In this document: positions 9,510 to 18,343 of the stretch, one piece after another | Position numbering within the stretch: the stretch's first letter is position 1 | Layout of the letters: each line of letters begins with the position of its first letter | Source of the DNA: Cellvibrionales bacterium | GTDB taxonomy: Bacteria > Pseudomonadota > Gammaproteobacteria > Pseudomonadales > JAHEIH01 | Assembly: GCA_024639455.1 (NCBI GenBank) | Contig: JAHEIH010000007.1 | Coordinates: 137,841 to 201,840, forward strand | Length of the DNA stretch: 64,000 nt | Direction of reading: 5' to 3' | The notes under the pieces: model-generated | The model's database searches: none | The model's input: only the letters and a program-made list of their open reading frames with translations | Told to the model about the DNA's origin: nothing | Position numbers and translations under genes: made by a program

Positions 9510-10952
9510 TTAGTTCGCTTTGTTATCTAGGTCTATGTGCTGTGTAAATAGCGCTAAGCGTTCATCTAAACGGTGGCTTACCAGCACAATCGTGCTGTGT
9601 TTAAACGAAGCGATTCGTTCGATAAAACGCAATATTCGCCAACGATTCAAACTATCTAAGCCTTGGGTGGGTTCATCCAAGATCAACATCAAGGGCGATT
9701 TTACCAAGGCCCTTGCAATCAGCGCTAGACGCTGTTCACCATAGCTGCATTTGTGGAATGGCTGTTTTGCCAAGCTTTCCATTCCCACCATTTTCAGCCA
9801 GTGTAAGGCGTGGTTAATTTGAACCTTGTCCGGCTGCTCATAAATCCCTATGGAATCAAAGAATCCCGAGCATACGACACTCAAAACATCGCAGCGAACG
9901 CGGTAGTTGCGGTGCAATTCCGCGCTGACGATGCCGATATTGCGCTTGATATCCCAAATTGATTCACCGCTGCCTCGGCGCATGCCGAATACGGTGACGT
10001 CATTGCTATAACACAGTGGGCAATCGCCGGTGATCAGTTGCATTAAGGTGGACTTTCCCGAACCATTGCTGCCCGTTATCAAGGTGTGCTGTAGTGGTGC
10101 AATTCGAACGTCGTAGTTATCGAACACAACATTATCGGCGAAGCGCACGTTCAATTGACGTAGTTCGGCAAGCGACGCGAGATCATAGTGGGCGAGAGGG
10201 AAGGGCGGTGCTGGCCAATCATTACTCATTAACTGTCGTGTATCGAACAAAGCATTGAGCGCTTCTTCAACGGGTGGGCTATGCCATTTGCCAAGCACGC
10301 TCAATTCACTGGCTTCTACGACAGCGATTTGCTGGCACCATGCAGGGATGTCCTGCACGTTGTTGAGCAGTAAGACCACATTTATATGTTGCGCGATGTG
10401 GCCCAGGGCGTTCGATAGGGTTTCACAAGCGTCAATGTCGAGGCTGTCGAAGGGGTTTTCGCAAAGTAATAAGCGGGCGCCGTTGAGTACCGATTGAATA
10501 ATTAACACTTTGCGGCTTTCGCCGGTGCTGAGTTGGCGATAGCCATTATCCAGTTTGTGACGCATGTGCAATTGATCGATCAGTGGGTGAGCGAGCTGAT
10601 CAGAAGGAAAGAAGTCACGAACGGGGGTACCGTAGTCAACATCGTCCGTCAGATCCGATTCGTCGATGGCCAATTCGTGTTCAAAAATTTGTTGTTGGCG
10701 TTCAAATGAAATCACCCCGACATCGCTAGAGTCTGGCAAACAGCAAGTGTCGGCGCGGTAACTGGTAAGCTCACCTGAAAGAAGGGCTGTGATCCACTGC
10801 TTGCCAGAGCCGTTGCGCCCCATCAAGCACCACGATTCTCCCTTATTGACGCGCCAAGCAGGTATGCTGAGATGGGTGTGGCTAAGCTGTTGGATGTCTA
10901 TCACGGTGGTGCCCTTTAAAAAATCGCTATCATACCATGCTGTAGCTCCCAT
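9510..10952 (-). CDS. Twin-NBD ABC ATPase, ModF/PhrA-like
   Basis: 480 residues with two ABC ATPase halves and no membrane segment, resembling E. coli ModF. Shared features include SGESIWDIKRNIGIVS and SGFFDSIGIYE in the second half. NBD2 is intact: GSNGSGKST Walker A, CSYGEQ signature, LMLILDEPTQGLD Walker B, VLVSHR H-loop. NBD1 is degenerate: GRNGSGKQ (Gln for Ser/Thr), LLLCENPFDSLD in place of LLLDEP, and LLLNN where the H-loop His would be. A GTG at 10904 with an upstream AAAGGG is an alternative start that removes an atypical 16-residue leader. Biological role is unknown; no molybdate transporter genes are adjacent. Confidence 0.82.
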   Translation of the reverse strand: MGATAWYDSDFLKGTTVIDIQQLSHTHLSIPAWRVNKGESWCLMGRNGSGKQWITALLSGELTSYRADTCCLPDSSDVGVISFERQQQIFEHELAIDESDLTDDVDYGTPVRDFFPSDQLAHPLIDQLHMRHKLDNGYRQLSTGESRKVLIIQSVLNGARLLLCENPFDSLDIDACETLSNALGHIAQHINVVLLLNNVQDIPAWCQQIAVVEASELSVLGKWHSPPVEEALNALFDTRQLMSNDWPAPPFPLAHYDLASLAELRQLNVRFADNVVFDNYDVRIAPLQHTLITGSNGSGKSTLMQLITGDCPLCYSNDVTVFGMRRGSGESIWDIKRNIGIVSAELHRNYRVRCDVLSVVCSGFFDSIGIYEQPDKVQINHALHWLKMVGMESLAKQPFHKCSYGEQRLALIARALVKSPLMLILDEPTQGLDSLNRWRILRFIERIASFKHSTIVLVSHRLDERLALFTQHIDLDNKAN

Positions 10953-11026
10953 GCTTTGGCGCGAGAGATTGCTATAGCGTGCCGTGCCGTGCCAAGATGC
11001 CCGCCATCAGACAAGGAGGCCAAGGC

Positions 11027-11371
11027 TTGAGCGCCATTTTTATAGAAAAACAACTGTTACTTGACGAATTGGAGTCGGCGTTTGCTCGAGCTCAGCGCCA
11101 GGATAGAGGGCAGTGGGCGCTATATGTGAGACCATTGGATGGTCGCTTAGATGTTCTTCATAACAGCCAAGATCGCGAGGGCTTGGTGCGCCTGATTGGC
11201 TGTTGGGGCTTGAGTACAATTCCAGACCAAGAAGGGCATTGTGCCGAACACCCTGAATTTGATGCCTTCGGCGCAGCCGAGCTTGTCGTGTTAAACACTC
11301 GTCCCTATCTGCCGAGCGTGGTGGATGACGATGAAGCCTGTGCTGGTCAGTTGATTTACTACGTGGATTAG
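11027..11371 (+). CDS. Hypothetical protein, 114 residues, TTG start
   Basis: I do not recognise this protein. Start chosen at TTG 11027 because a near-perfect AAGGAGG at 11013-11019 sits 7 nt upstream; no ATG fits. The protein begins LSAIFIEKQLLLDELESAF, is acidic toward the C-terminus (VVDDDEACAG) and has no signal peptide or membrane segment. It is divergent from the ModF-like gene and about 100 bp before the antiporter gene on the same strand. Confidence 0.65.
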   Translation: MSAIFIEKQLLLDELESAFARAQRQDRGQWALYVRPLDGRLDVLHNSQDREGLVRLIGCWGLSTIPDQEGHCAEHPEFDAFGAAELVVLNTRPYLPSVVDDDEACAGQLIYYVD

Positions 11372-11478
11372 CGCCAAGCACAAAAATTATACCTGGCAAT
11401 CGCATGCAGTCGCGAACTATTGAGGTGTTAATCGCGGCGTGATCTATAGTTGGTGTGAGCAATCAAAGGATGTGCACC

Positions 11479-13305
11479 ATGGAAGATCTCACCTTACAAC
11501 TGGTAACCGTCGGTACGCTATCTATTGTGTGCCAATATTTGGCCTACCGTATGAAAATACCGGCCATTCTTCCCTTGCTTGTGACCGGATTATTGATTGG
11601 CCCTGTGTTTGGTGTGCTCGATGCCGATGCCATGTTTGGCGACTTATTGTTTCCTATCGTATCGCTCTCGGTGGCAATCATTCTATTTGAAGGTGCCTTA
11701 ACGCTGCGTCTTTCTGACTTGTCTGGGCACGGTGTTATGGTGCGCAATCTGTGTACGATTGGCGCCTTGGTCACTTGGTTGACAGTTACGCTTGCCGCGC
11801 AAGCCACCTTGGGGCTAAGTTGGCAGATAGCCTTTTTATTTGGTGCCCTCGTCACTGTGACCGGGCCCACGGTCATCATGCCGATGCTGCGTTCGATCCG
11901 TCCAACCTCACGGGTAGCCAACATTCTGCGCTGGGAAGGCATCATCATCGATCCCATTGGCGCGCTGCTAGCGGTATTGGTATTTGAGTTTGTGGTTGCC
12001 AGTCAAGATGCACTCCAGCACACCCTGGTGGCGTTCGGTATGGCCCTGCTATCGGGGCTGTCGATCGGCGTTGCAGTGGGGTATGGCATGGGGGTCGCGC
12101 TTCGCAACAACTGGTGGCCTCACTACTTGGTGAATACCGCGGTGTTAACCATTATTTTAGCCGCTTTTGCATTGTCTAATCTGTTAGCCCACGAGTCGGG
12201 GCTGCTGACGGTGACTGTGGCGGGGATTCTGTTGACCAATATGCGTGACGTTGAGGTCGAGGGCATTCTTGAATTTAAAGAAACCCTCAGCGTGTTGCTG
12301 ATTTCAGCGCTATTCATATTGCTAGCAACGCGAATTGAGTTGGCGAGCATCGTAGATCTCGGTGGTGGTGTGATTATGCTGTTGGCGGTGATTTTATTCA
12401 TTTCGCGGCCCTTGTCGGTGTGGGCGTCATCGTTTAGTTCTGGGCTGCGCTGGCAAGAAGTCGCCTTGTTAAGTTGGATCGCCCCGCGCGGTATTGTGGC
12501 AGCGGCGGTTTCGGCGTTGTTTGCTTTGCAAATGGAATCGCAGGGCTACAGCGAAGCCGCCATTCTCGTGCCGCTGGTATTCTTGGTGATTGTCGTTACT
12601 GTGGTGTTACAGAGTTTGACGTCGGCGACCATGGCCAAGTTACTTGGAGAGCGCTCTCCGCCGCCCATCGGTATTTTGATTTTTGGTGGTAATGATTTTG
12701 CCCGTATGCTGGCGAAAGAAATGATGGTTCACAAGATTCCGGTAAGGGTGGCAGATACCAACTGGTCGTCGATCAGCAGCGCTCGGATGGAGGGCATTGC
12801 TACTTATTTTGGTAACCCTATGTCGCATCACGCCTCCAATACGCTTGACCTTGAACAGTTTGGGCGTGTGCTGGTGATTTCGCCCTACAAGCAAATTAAC
12901 CCCATGGTGACCTACCATTTCCAGGGGTACTTGGGTAAAGAGTGTGTGTTTGCGTTGACCAACAATGAGCAAGAACAGCGTGCCAGTCATCAAGTGTCAG
13001 AGGACTATGCCAAGCGATTGAACTTATTTGGTGGGGGCGTAACCTACGCGCGCTTGGCCAGTATGGTAGCCAAAGGCGCAATTGTTAAAACCACTCGGTT
13101 GAGTGAGTCTTTTAGCGATACCGACTATCAGCAGAAATACGGCGACCGTGCCGTGCGTTTGTTTGCCATTGGAAAAGATGGGCGACTCAATCTTTATACC
13201 ACCAAGTCACAATTTTCGCCGAAGTCCGACTGGCAAGTTGTGAGCTTAGTCATGCCGGAGGCTAAGGTCGCGCCAGCTGTAGCAGAGGTGTCATTGCCCG
13301 TTTAA
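11479..13305 (+). CDS. Cation:proton antiporter (CPA1/NhaP-like) with C-terminal regulatory domain
   Basis: 608 residues. The first ~390 form a multi-helix antiporter domain: AILPLLVTGLLIGP, IILFEGALTLRLSDL, GALVTVTGPTVIMPML and SWIAPRGIVAAAVSALFAL, typical of Na+(K+)/H+ antiporters of the NhaP group. The remainder is a soluble TrkA-N-like domain beginning GILIFGGNDFARMLAKEM, suggesting nucleotide or ion-linked regulation. ATG 11479 is preferred over the upstream GTG at 11455 because AAAGGA lies 8-9 nt before it and the shorter start places helix 1 at the N-terminus. Expected role: monovalent cation and pH homeostasis. Confidence 0.88.
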   Translation: MEDLTLQLVTVGTLSIVCQYLAYRMKIPAILPLLVTGLLIGPVFGVLDADAMFGDLLFPIVSLSVAIILFEGALTLRLSDLSGHGVMVRNLCTIGALVTWLTVTLAAQATLGLSWQIAFLFGALVTVTGPTVIMPMLRSIRPTSRVANILRWEGIIIDPIGALLAVLVFEFVVASQDALQHTLVAFGMALLSGLSIGVAVGYGMGVALRNNWWPHYLVNTAVLTIILAAFALSNLLAHESGLLTVTVAGILLTNMRDVEVEGILEFKETLSVLLISALFILLATRIELASIVDLGGGVIMLLAVILFISRPLSVWASSFSSGLRWQEVALLSWIAPRGIVAAAVSALFALQMESQGYSEAAILVPLVFLVIVVTVVLQSLTSATMAKLLGERSPPPIGILIFGGNDFARMLAKEMMVHKIPVRVADTNWSSISSARMEGIATYFGNPMSHHASNTLDLEQFGRVLVISPYKQINPMVTYHFQGYLGKECVFALTNNEQEQRASHQVSEDYAKRLNLFGGGVTYARLASMVAKGAIVKTTRLSESFSDTDYQQKYGDRAVRLFAIGKDGRLNLYTTKSQFSPKSDWQVVSLVMPEAKVAPAVAEVSLPV

Positions 13306-13387
13306 TCTAATGATCTGTTAATGATTTAGAGATATTGTTACATCCATGGTTGCTAAATTAAGATACTATAAATTATGGAGTTATTTT

Positions 13388-13747
13388 ATGGCACACATTT
13401 TAATCATTGATGACGATGACAATGACCGTTTTTTGTTGGGCACTGTTTTGGCAAATCTTGGTCACACTTATGAAGAATTGCAAAACGGGCGTTTGTCTTT
13501 AGAAAAATTGTCTTCTGGCCAATACGATGCTGTTGCACTGGACCTGATAATGCCTGAAGCAGAGGGTGCGGAAACGCTGCAACAAATTCATAGTAGTTAC
13601 CCAGATGTTCCCGTTGTCGTTATGTCGGGGGTGGGAAAGGATTACCTGCCTATGATGACACACTTGGGTGCGTTTGCGGTGGCCGAGAAAACTGCCGACT
13701 TTTCTGCGGTAGTATCGTCCCTGTTAGTCTCACTCGAAAAATTGTAA
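13388..13747 (+). CDS. Stand-alone response-regulator receiver protein
   Basis: 119 residues, a single receiver domain without an output domain. Acidic pocket IDDDDNDR, phosphoacceptor Asp in ALDLIMPEAEGAETL, Ser in VVMSGVG at the usual Thr/Ser position and the conserved Lys in AEKTADF. ATG 13388 follows a TATGGAG ribosome-binding site. The PEAEGAETL stretch resembles PQQEGAETL of the next gene, so the two look like a diverged tandem pair. Likely a phosphorelay intermediate for the convergent hybrid kinase nearby. Confidence 0.85.
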   Translation: MAHILIIDDDDNDRFLLGTVLANLGHTYEELQNGRLSLEKLSSGQYDAVALDLIMPEAEGAETLQQIHSSYPDVPVVVMSGVGKDYLPMMTHLGAFAVAEKTADFSAVVSSLLVSLEKL

Positions 13748-13843
13748 TACGCGTGTAAAATATATCTTTGCCGCGATAAGTTGTGTTGCCTAAAAATAAC
13801 GGCATTAATACAATGCATCGCTCCTATCAGAAGTGAATTGTTT

Positions 13844-14197
13844 ATGGCTAAAATCCTTATCGTTGATGATAATGCTGATGATCGTCAGTTGATGTCTAGT
13901 CGACTTGCCTCGGCGGGGCACGAAGCGCATTGCGTTGAAGATGGTAAATTTGCTCTTGAGGGTATCAAGCGCTTCGAGCCTGATTTAATGGTGCTAGATA
14001 TTTTTATGCCTCAGCAAGAGGGGGCTGAAACGCTGTTGGAAGTTCGCAATAAATATCCAACTTTACCTGTAGTCATTGTATCGGGTGATGGTGCGTTTTA
14101 TTTGCCCATCATGAAAGAGCTAGGCGCTAGTGGTGTTGCTTTAAAATCAGCGACTTTTGACGAGTTAACCTTAATCGTTGAATCCTGCCTGAGTTAG
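13844..14197 (+). CDS. Second stand-alone response-regulator receiver protein
   Basis: 117 residues, receiver domain only. Acidic pair in IVDDNADDR, phosphoacceptor in VLDIFMPQQEGAETL, Ser in VIVSGDG and Lys in ALKSATF. Paralogous in layout to the preceding gene, 96 bp upstream. Its stop codon overlaps the 3' end of the convergent hybrid histidine kinase gene by 4 bp, so the three genes form a compact signalling module. No DNA-binding or enzymatic output domain is present, so it probably acts by protein interaction or phosphotransfer. Confidence 0.85.
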   Translation: MAKILIVDDNADDRQLMSSRLASAGHEAHCVEDGKFALEGIKRFEPDLMVLDIFMPQQEGAETLLEVRNKYPTLPVVIVSGDGAFYLPIMKELGASGVALKSATFDELTLIVESCLS

Positions 14198-16866
14198 ATC
14201 CTGCGGCGCAGCTTGTTTGCATCGATATATTTGTTTAACAGGCTGTGCAAGATGCTTATTTCAAACGGTTTTGGCATGATGTCGTCAAATCCATTGTGTC
14301 TGTACTCGCGAATGTCTTCCGCCATGACATTAGCGGTGATTGCAATGATCGGTGTCAGTGGGTCGTCTGCCTTAATTTTCTTGCAACATTCTATGCTATT
14401 CATATTGGGCATCTGAATGTCCATAAAAATTAATTCTGGTTCAAAATCGCGCAGTATCTCCAACGCTTCTATGCCATCATTGGCGATGCGTAATTCAGCC
14501 ATAGTATCGTTGAGTATGGCTTCAAAGACCGTTTGATTGACGACATTGTCTTCCACCAACAAAATTTTATGGCCGTTTAAGTCTTGTACTTCGCTGAAGG
14601 AATGGTCTTGCTCGGGGGCGACACTTATATGTTTCAGGGGCAATTTAACCGTAAAGGTTGATCCTTTTCCAGGTTGGCTCTCGACGCTAATCGAACCATT
14701 CATTAAACGACTTAATTCGTAACAAATAGTCATGCCCAATCCAGTGCCGCCAAAGCGGCGAGTGATGGAATTATCGGCCTGTTCAAAGGGCGTGAAAATT
14801 CTGCTTACTTGCTCTTGATTCATACCAATACCGGTATCTTTGACTTGAAATACAAGTCCCGAACTTCCGTTGTTGGCCATTGTAATATTAATACTACCCT
14901 GAGATGTGAATTTTAAAGCGTTAGTCACTAGGTTAATGAGTATTTGTTTGATGCGCGTGGGATCACCCAACCAGCCATCGTGAAATTGTTGTAGTCCCTC
15001 GATAGAAACACTGATTCCCTTTTGCTCAGCTAATTCTTGGAAGTCGTTGAGTACGTCGTTCACAATCCCTATGAAGTTAAATGGTACTTCTTCTAGATCT
15101 ATCCTGTTGGCTTCTATTTTGGAAATGTCTAGAATGTCATTGATGATTGTTAGCAGCGTCTTACACGAGTAAACGGATTTTTCAATGAGATTGTGGTGCT
15201 CAGAACCTCTTAAGCGACTGCGTAGTAATTGCAAGGTGCCATAAATAGCATTCATAGGCGTGCGAATTTCGTGGCTCATCTTGGCGAGAAAGACCGACTT
15301 ATGTTCACTGGCTTCTGTGGCTTCTTGGACGGCTTGTCGCAATTCGTCCTGCAGCTTTAGACGCTCGCTAATATCGGTGATGAGGCCAACGAAACGATAG
15401 CTATTCCCGAAGGGTACCTTGGTAACCACAATCTCTACAGGGAATTCTGTGCCATCCTTCGCTTTAGCGACGAGTACTCTCGACTGACCTAGTATGGATT
15501 GAACTTTTGACATACCCGCCTGGGTGTCTTTCACATAGTCGCTTAGGAAGCTGTCATGTTTGGCGGCGATATCGGAGCGCATGAGAATTTTGACGTTGCT
15601 ACCCTCGACCTCTTCTGCTTGATAACCAAACAGGGTTTCGGCGTGACGCGAGAAACGCGTTATGATACCAACCTTATTTATGCCAATTAGCGCCGCGCCA
15701 AGATTGTCGATAATGGCATCACTGAGTTGAAAAAGATCTTCTAATTGTTGGCTTTTCTTGAGAATAAATTGAATGTTTTCACTGCGTGTGGCCAACCCAA
15801 AAGCCAAAATTACCACAACGGCAAACAGCAGCAAACCAAGGGTGAATTGCGCTTCCCATGGCTGTAGTTGATCAATCACATGCCATGGCGTTAGGTTGAC
15901 AAAAATGTATTGATAGTTGCCAAGTAAGGTTGGGTCAAAGCGCCACAGGGGGTTGGTGTTACGATCCAGTGCTAGCGGCATCACTGCGCTATAGACATAG
16001 ATGCCCTCGTCGTTCATGTAGACGCCAGATTTTTTGGTAGAGAATTCATGCCATAATTCAGGGGCGTCGTTTTGAACATTGGACCCAGTGGGTGCTCTGC
16101 CAGAGAGTAGTGCCAGCTTTGGGTTGAGATCATTAGCAAACCAGTCGCCATTAAATATATCCATGTGGTGCAGCTCAAAAAGCTGGCTGTTGTTGCTGGA
16201 CATGCGTTGATAGCGTAAATTCGCCACAACTTTCAAGGCAATGGCGCCGATAAAATCACCCTCATCGTTGAAGAGGGGTTTACTCAAATAAAAGCTCGGC
16301 AATAATTTCTCGTTGCGGTTAAAGCGTCTTTCGAAATGAAAGTTGCTAATGTATATGTAGTTTTCGCGTCCAAACTTTTGCGTTTCAAAAAAATTTCGGT
16401 GTTGAAACTGACCTAGTTGGTCTTTAGGCACTACCACACCTTGTCCTGTTTCTTTGTAAACCAAAAAGCGGTTGGCGCCATTGGGGTCTATCAAGATGAT
16501 TTGATCGAAGCGCTTAAACGTCAGTAGAACTTCTGACAAGAAATTGATGCTGGCTTGGCCAAGTTCAGTGTTGGTGGAAAGGGCTTGTCGAATATCTGGT
16601 AAGTTAGTAATAACATTGAGTGCGCCACCCATGTTGTTAAACATAATATTCGTGGCGTTAATCTTGGTGTTGAGGGCAAGCTTCGATGCCTCGATATGTT
16701 TGTCGAGAATGGCATTGTTTTGGTCCGCAATGTAGAACGCGAATGGGGTAAATGTCAGCACCATTAACAGTGTCATAAGCGTCCAAAATTTCTTGTGAGT
16801 CAACAATTGACCCAGATCGATACTCTGCAGCTGTTGGGTATCTATTTCATTGTAGCGTTTTGGCAT
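14194..16866 (-). CDS. Hybrid sensor histidine kinase (sensor-PAS-HisKA-HATPase-REC)
   Basis: 890 residues, inner membrane. Transmembrane helix at about 28-47, periplasmic Cache-like sensor region to about 335, second helix about 336-358, PAS domain about 370-500 (ETLFGYQAEEVEG, VGLITDISERLKLQ), HisKA with FLAKMSHEIRTPMNAI holding the phospho-His, HATPase_c with LVTNALKFT, VKDTGIGM and RRFGGTGLGMTI, and a C-terminal receiver with KILLVEDNVVNQ and phosphoacceptor in LIFMDIQMPNM. No Hpt domain is present, so phosphotransfer to the neighbouring receivers would need an Hpt elsewhere or direct transfer. The ligand is unknown. Confidence 0.92.
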   Translation of the reverse strand: MPKRYNEIDTQQLQSIDLGQLLTHKKFWTLMTLLMVLTFTPFAFYIADQNNAILDKHIEASKLALNTKINATNIMFNNMGGALNVITNLPDIRQALSTNTELGQASINFLSEVLLTFKRFDQIILIDPNGANRFLVYKETGQGVVVPKDQLGQFQHRNFFETQKFGRENYIYISNFHFERRFNRNEKLLPSFYLSKPLFNDEGDFIGAIALKVVANLRYQRMSSNNSQLFELHHMDIFNGDWFANDLNPKLALLSGRAPTGSNVQNDAPELWHEFSTKKSGVYMNDEGIYVYSAVMPLALDRNTNPLWRFDPTLLGNYQYIFVNLTPWHVIDQLQPWEAQFTLGLLLFAVVVILAFGLATRSENIQFILKKSQQLEDLFQLSDAIIDNLGAALIGINKVGIITRFSRHAETLFGYQAEEVEGSNVKILMRSDIAAKHDSFLSDYVKDTQAGMSKVQSILGQSRVLVAKAKDGTEFPVEIVVTKVPFGNSYRFVGLITDISERLKLQDELRQAVQEATEASEHKSVFLAKMSHEIRTPMNAIYGTLQLLRSRLRGSEHHNLIEKSVYSCKTLLTIINDILDISKIEANRIDLEEVPFNFIGIVNDVLNDFQELAEQKGISVSIEGLQQFHDGWLGDPTRIKQILINLVTNALKFTSQGSINITMANNGSSGLVFQVKDTGIGMNQEQVSRIFTPFEQADNSITRRFGGTGLGMTICYELSRLMNGSISVESQPGKGSTFTVKLPLKHISVAPEQDHSFSEVQDLNGHKILLVEDNVVNQTVFEAILNDTMAELRIANDGIEALEILRDFEPELIFMDIQMPNMNSIECCKKIKADDPLTPIIAITANVMAEDIREYRHNGFDDIMPKPFEISILHSLLNKYIDANKLRRRI

Positions 16867-17030
16867 GTATGTCCAAAAAATGTAAAAAATGACCCATCAA
16901 AGATAGAAGAAAAGTCGATGTTTTGAAAGAAATAGATGCTTGTTTTTGTATCATTGTTAATGATTTTTGGACCCGTTGACGCTGATAGGCGTATGCATAT
17001 GAGTAATGGCTTGTTACAACAGCCGGAGAC

Positions 17031-17061
17031 CGCTAAGATAGGGGGTTTTTAGCGAACCCCC
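17031..17061 (+). promoter_or_regulatory. Pseudoknot-capable leader element upstream of trpB
   Basis: Two interleaved complementary pairs: CGCTAA (17031-17036) with TTAGCG (17049-17054), and GGGGGTT (17041-17047) with AACCCCC (17055-17061). The order S1a-S2a-S1b-S2b is that of an H-type pseudoknot; alternatively the two stems are mutually exclusive switch states. The 3' edge is 22 nt before the trpB ATG. No U-tract follows, so a plain terminator is unlikely. Function is inferred. Confidence 0.45.
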
Positions 17062-17083
17062 CCCACGCCAAGAGAGATATATC

Positions 17084-18343
17084 ATGGGTTTATTTGACTT
17101 TGCAGAGGGCCGAGAAGGCTACTACGGCAAATTTGGTGGTACATTTTTGCCAGAAATTCTTCATGCCACCATCGAAGAATTAAAAGCGTGCTTCCGTGAG
17201 TGCAAAAACGACCCTTCTTTTTGGCGTGAATATGTTGAGTTAATGCAAAGCTATTCGGGTCGCCCAACCCCGGTGACGTATTTGCCCAACTTGTCAGCCA
17301 AATTGGGCGGTGCGCAGATTTACGTTAAGCGTGAAGACCTTAACCATACCGGTTCGCACAAGGTGAATAACGTGATTGGCCAAGGCCTGCTGTGCAAGCG
17401 CTTGGGTAAGAAACGCGTCATTGCCGAAACAGGCGCGGGCCAACACGGCTTTGCCACGGCAACCATGGCGGCTAAATTTGGTTTCGATTGCACCATTTAT
17501 ATGGGCGCGGTCGATGTGGCACGTCAGCGGCCGAATGTTTTCTGGATGGAAAACTTGGGCGCTGAAGTGGTGGCAGTGACCGATGGTCAACAAACGCTGA
17601 AAGACGCTATCAATGAAGCGATGCGCGATTGGGTGACCAATATGGCGGACACTCATTACGTGTTGGGTACCGCGTGCGGACCACACCCCTTCCCGGAAAT
17701 GGTAAGCTGGTTCCAATCTATTGTTGGCCTTGAGGCGCGGGAACAGATCTTGGCGCAGACGGGCAAACTGCCGAACAAAGTTTTTGCCTGCGTTGGCGGT
17801 GGCTCTAATGCCATGGGACTATTCCAAGGCTTCCTCGATGACGATGTCGAATTGATAGGTTGTGAGGCGGGAGGTCATGGCCCAGAGTCTCATCAGCATG
17901 CTTCACGTTTAGCTTATACCGATGCTAGTTTAGGCGTAGCACAGGGTTACAAGACCTACTTCTTACAAAATGAAGAAGGCAATATGAACGAGACTCACTC
18001 GATTGCTGCGGGCCTTGATTACATAGGAGTTAACCCCATTATGGCTTACTTGTGGGAGCAGGGGCGCGTGCGTTTTGATGCGGCTACCGATGACGAAGTA
18101 CGCGACGCGCTGCGACTGGTGATGTCGACTGAAGGGTTGATCCCCGCGCTAGAATCTACCCATGGATTTGCCAAGGCGCTGCAAGAAGCCGCTAAAATGA
18201 ATAAAGACGAGATCGTGCTGATCAATATGTCTGGCCGTGGTGACAAAGATATTTTCACTGTGGCGGATGCTTTAGATGACAACAAGTGGAAGCACTTCAT
18301 TTCACAGAAAGCGGCCCAATACGCACAGGAGAAAAATTCATGA
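17084..18343 (+). CDS. trpB: Tryptophan synthase beta chain
   Basis: 419 residues, PLP-dependent, condenses indole with L-serine. PLP lysine in LNHTGSHKVNN, ETGAGQHGFATA catalytic loop, GGGSNAMGLF phosphate-binding loop and SGRGDKD near the C-terminus. N-terminal extension GLFDFAEGREGYYGKFGGTF is typical of the canonical TrpB. It overlaps trpA by ATGA, so the subunits are translationally coupled. No trpF, trpC or other trp gene is near, so this is a split trpBA unit. The leader carries a pseudoknot-like element. Confidence 0.96.
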   Translation: MGLFDFAEGREGYYGKFGGTFLPEILHATIEELKACFRECKNDPSFWREYVELMQSYSGRPTPVTYLPNLSAKLGGAQIYVKREDLNHTGSHKVNNVIGQGLLCKRLGKKRVIAETGAGQHGFATATMAAKFGFDCTIYMGAVDVARQRPNVFWMENLGAEVVAVTDGQQTLKDAINEAMRDWVTNMADTHYVLGTACGPHPFPEMVSWFQSIVGLEAREQILAQTGKLPNKVFACVGGGSNAMGLFQGFLDDDVELIGCEAGGHGPESHQHASRLAYTDASLGVAQGYKTYFLQNEEGNMNETHSIAAGLDYIGVNPIMAYLWEQGRVRFDAATDDEVRDALRLVMSTEGLIPALESTHGFAKALQEAAKMNKDEIVLINMSGRGDKDIFTVADALDDNKWKHFISQKAAQYAQEKNS

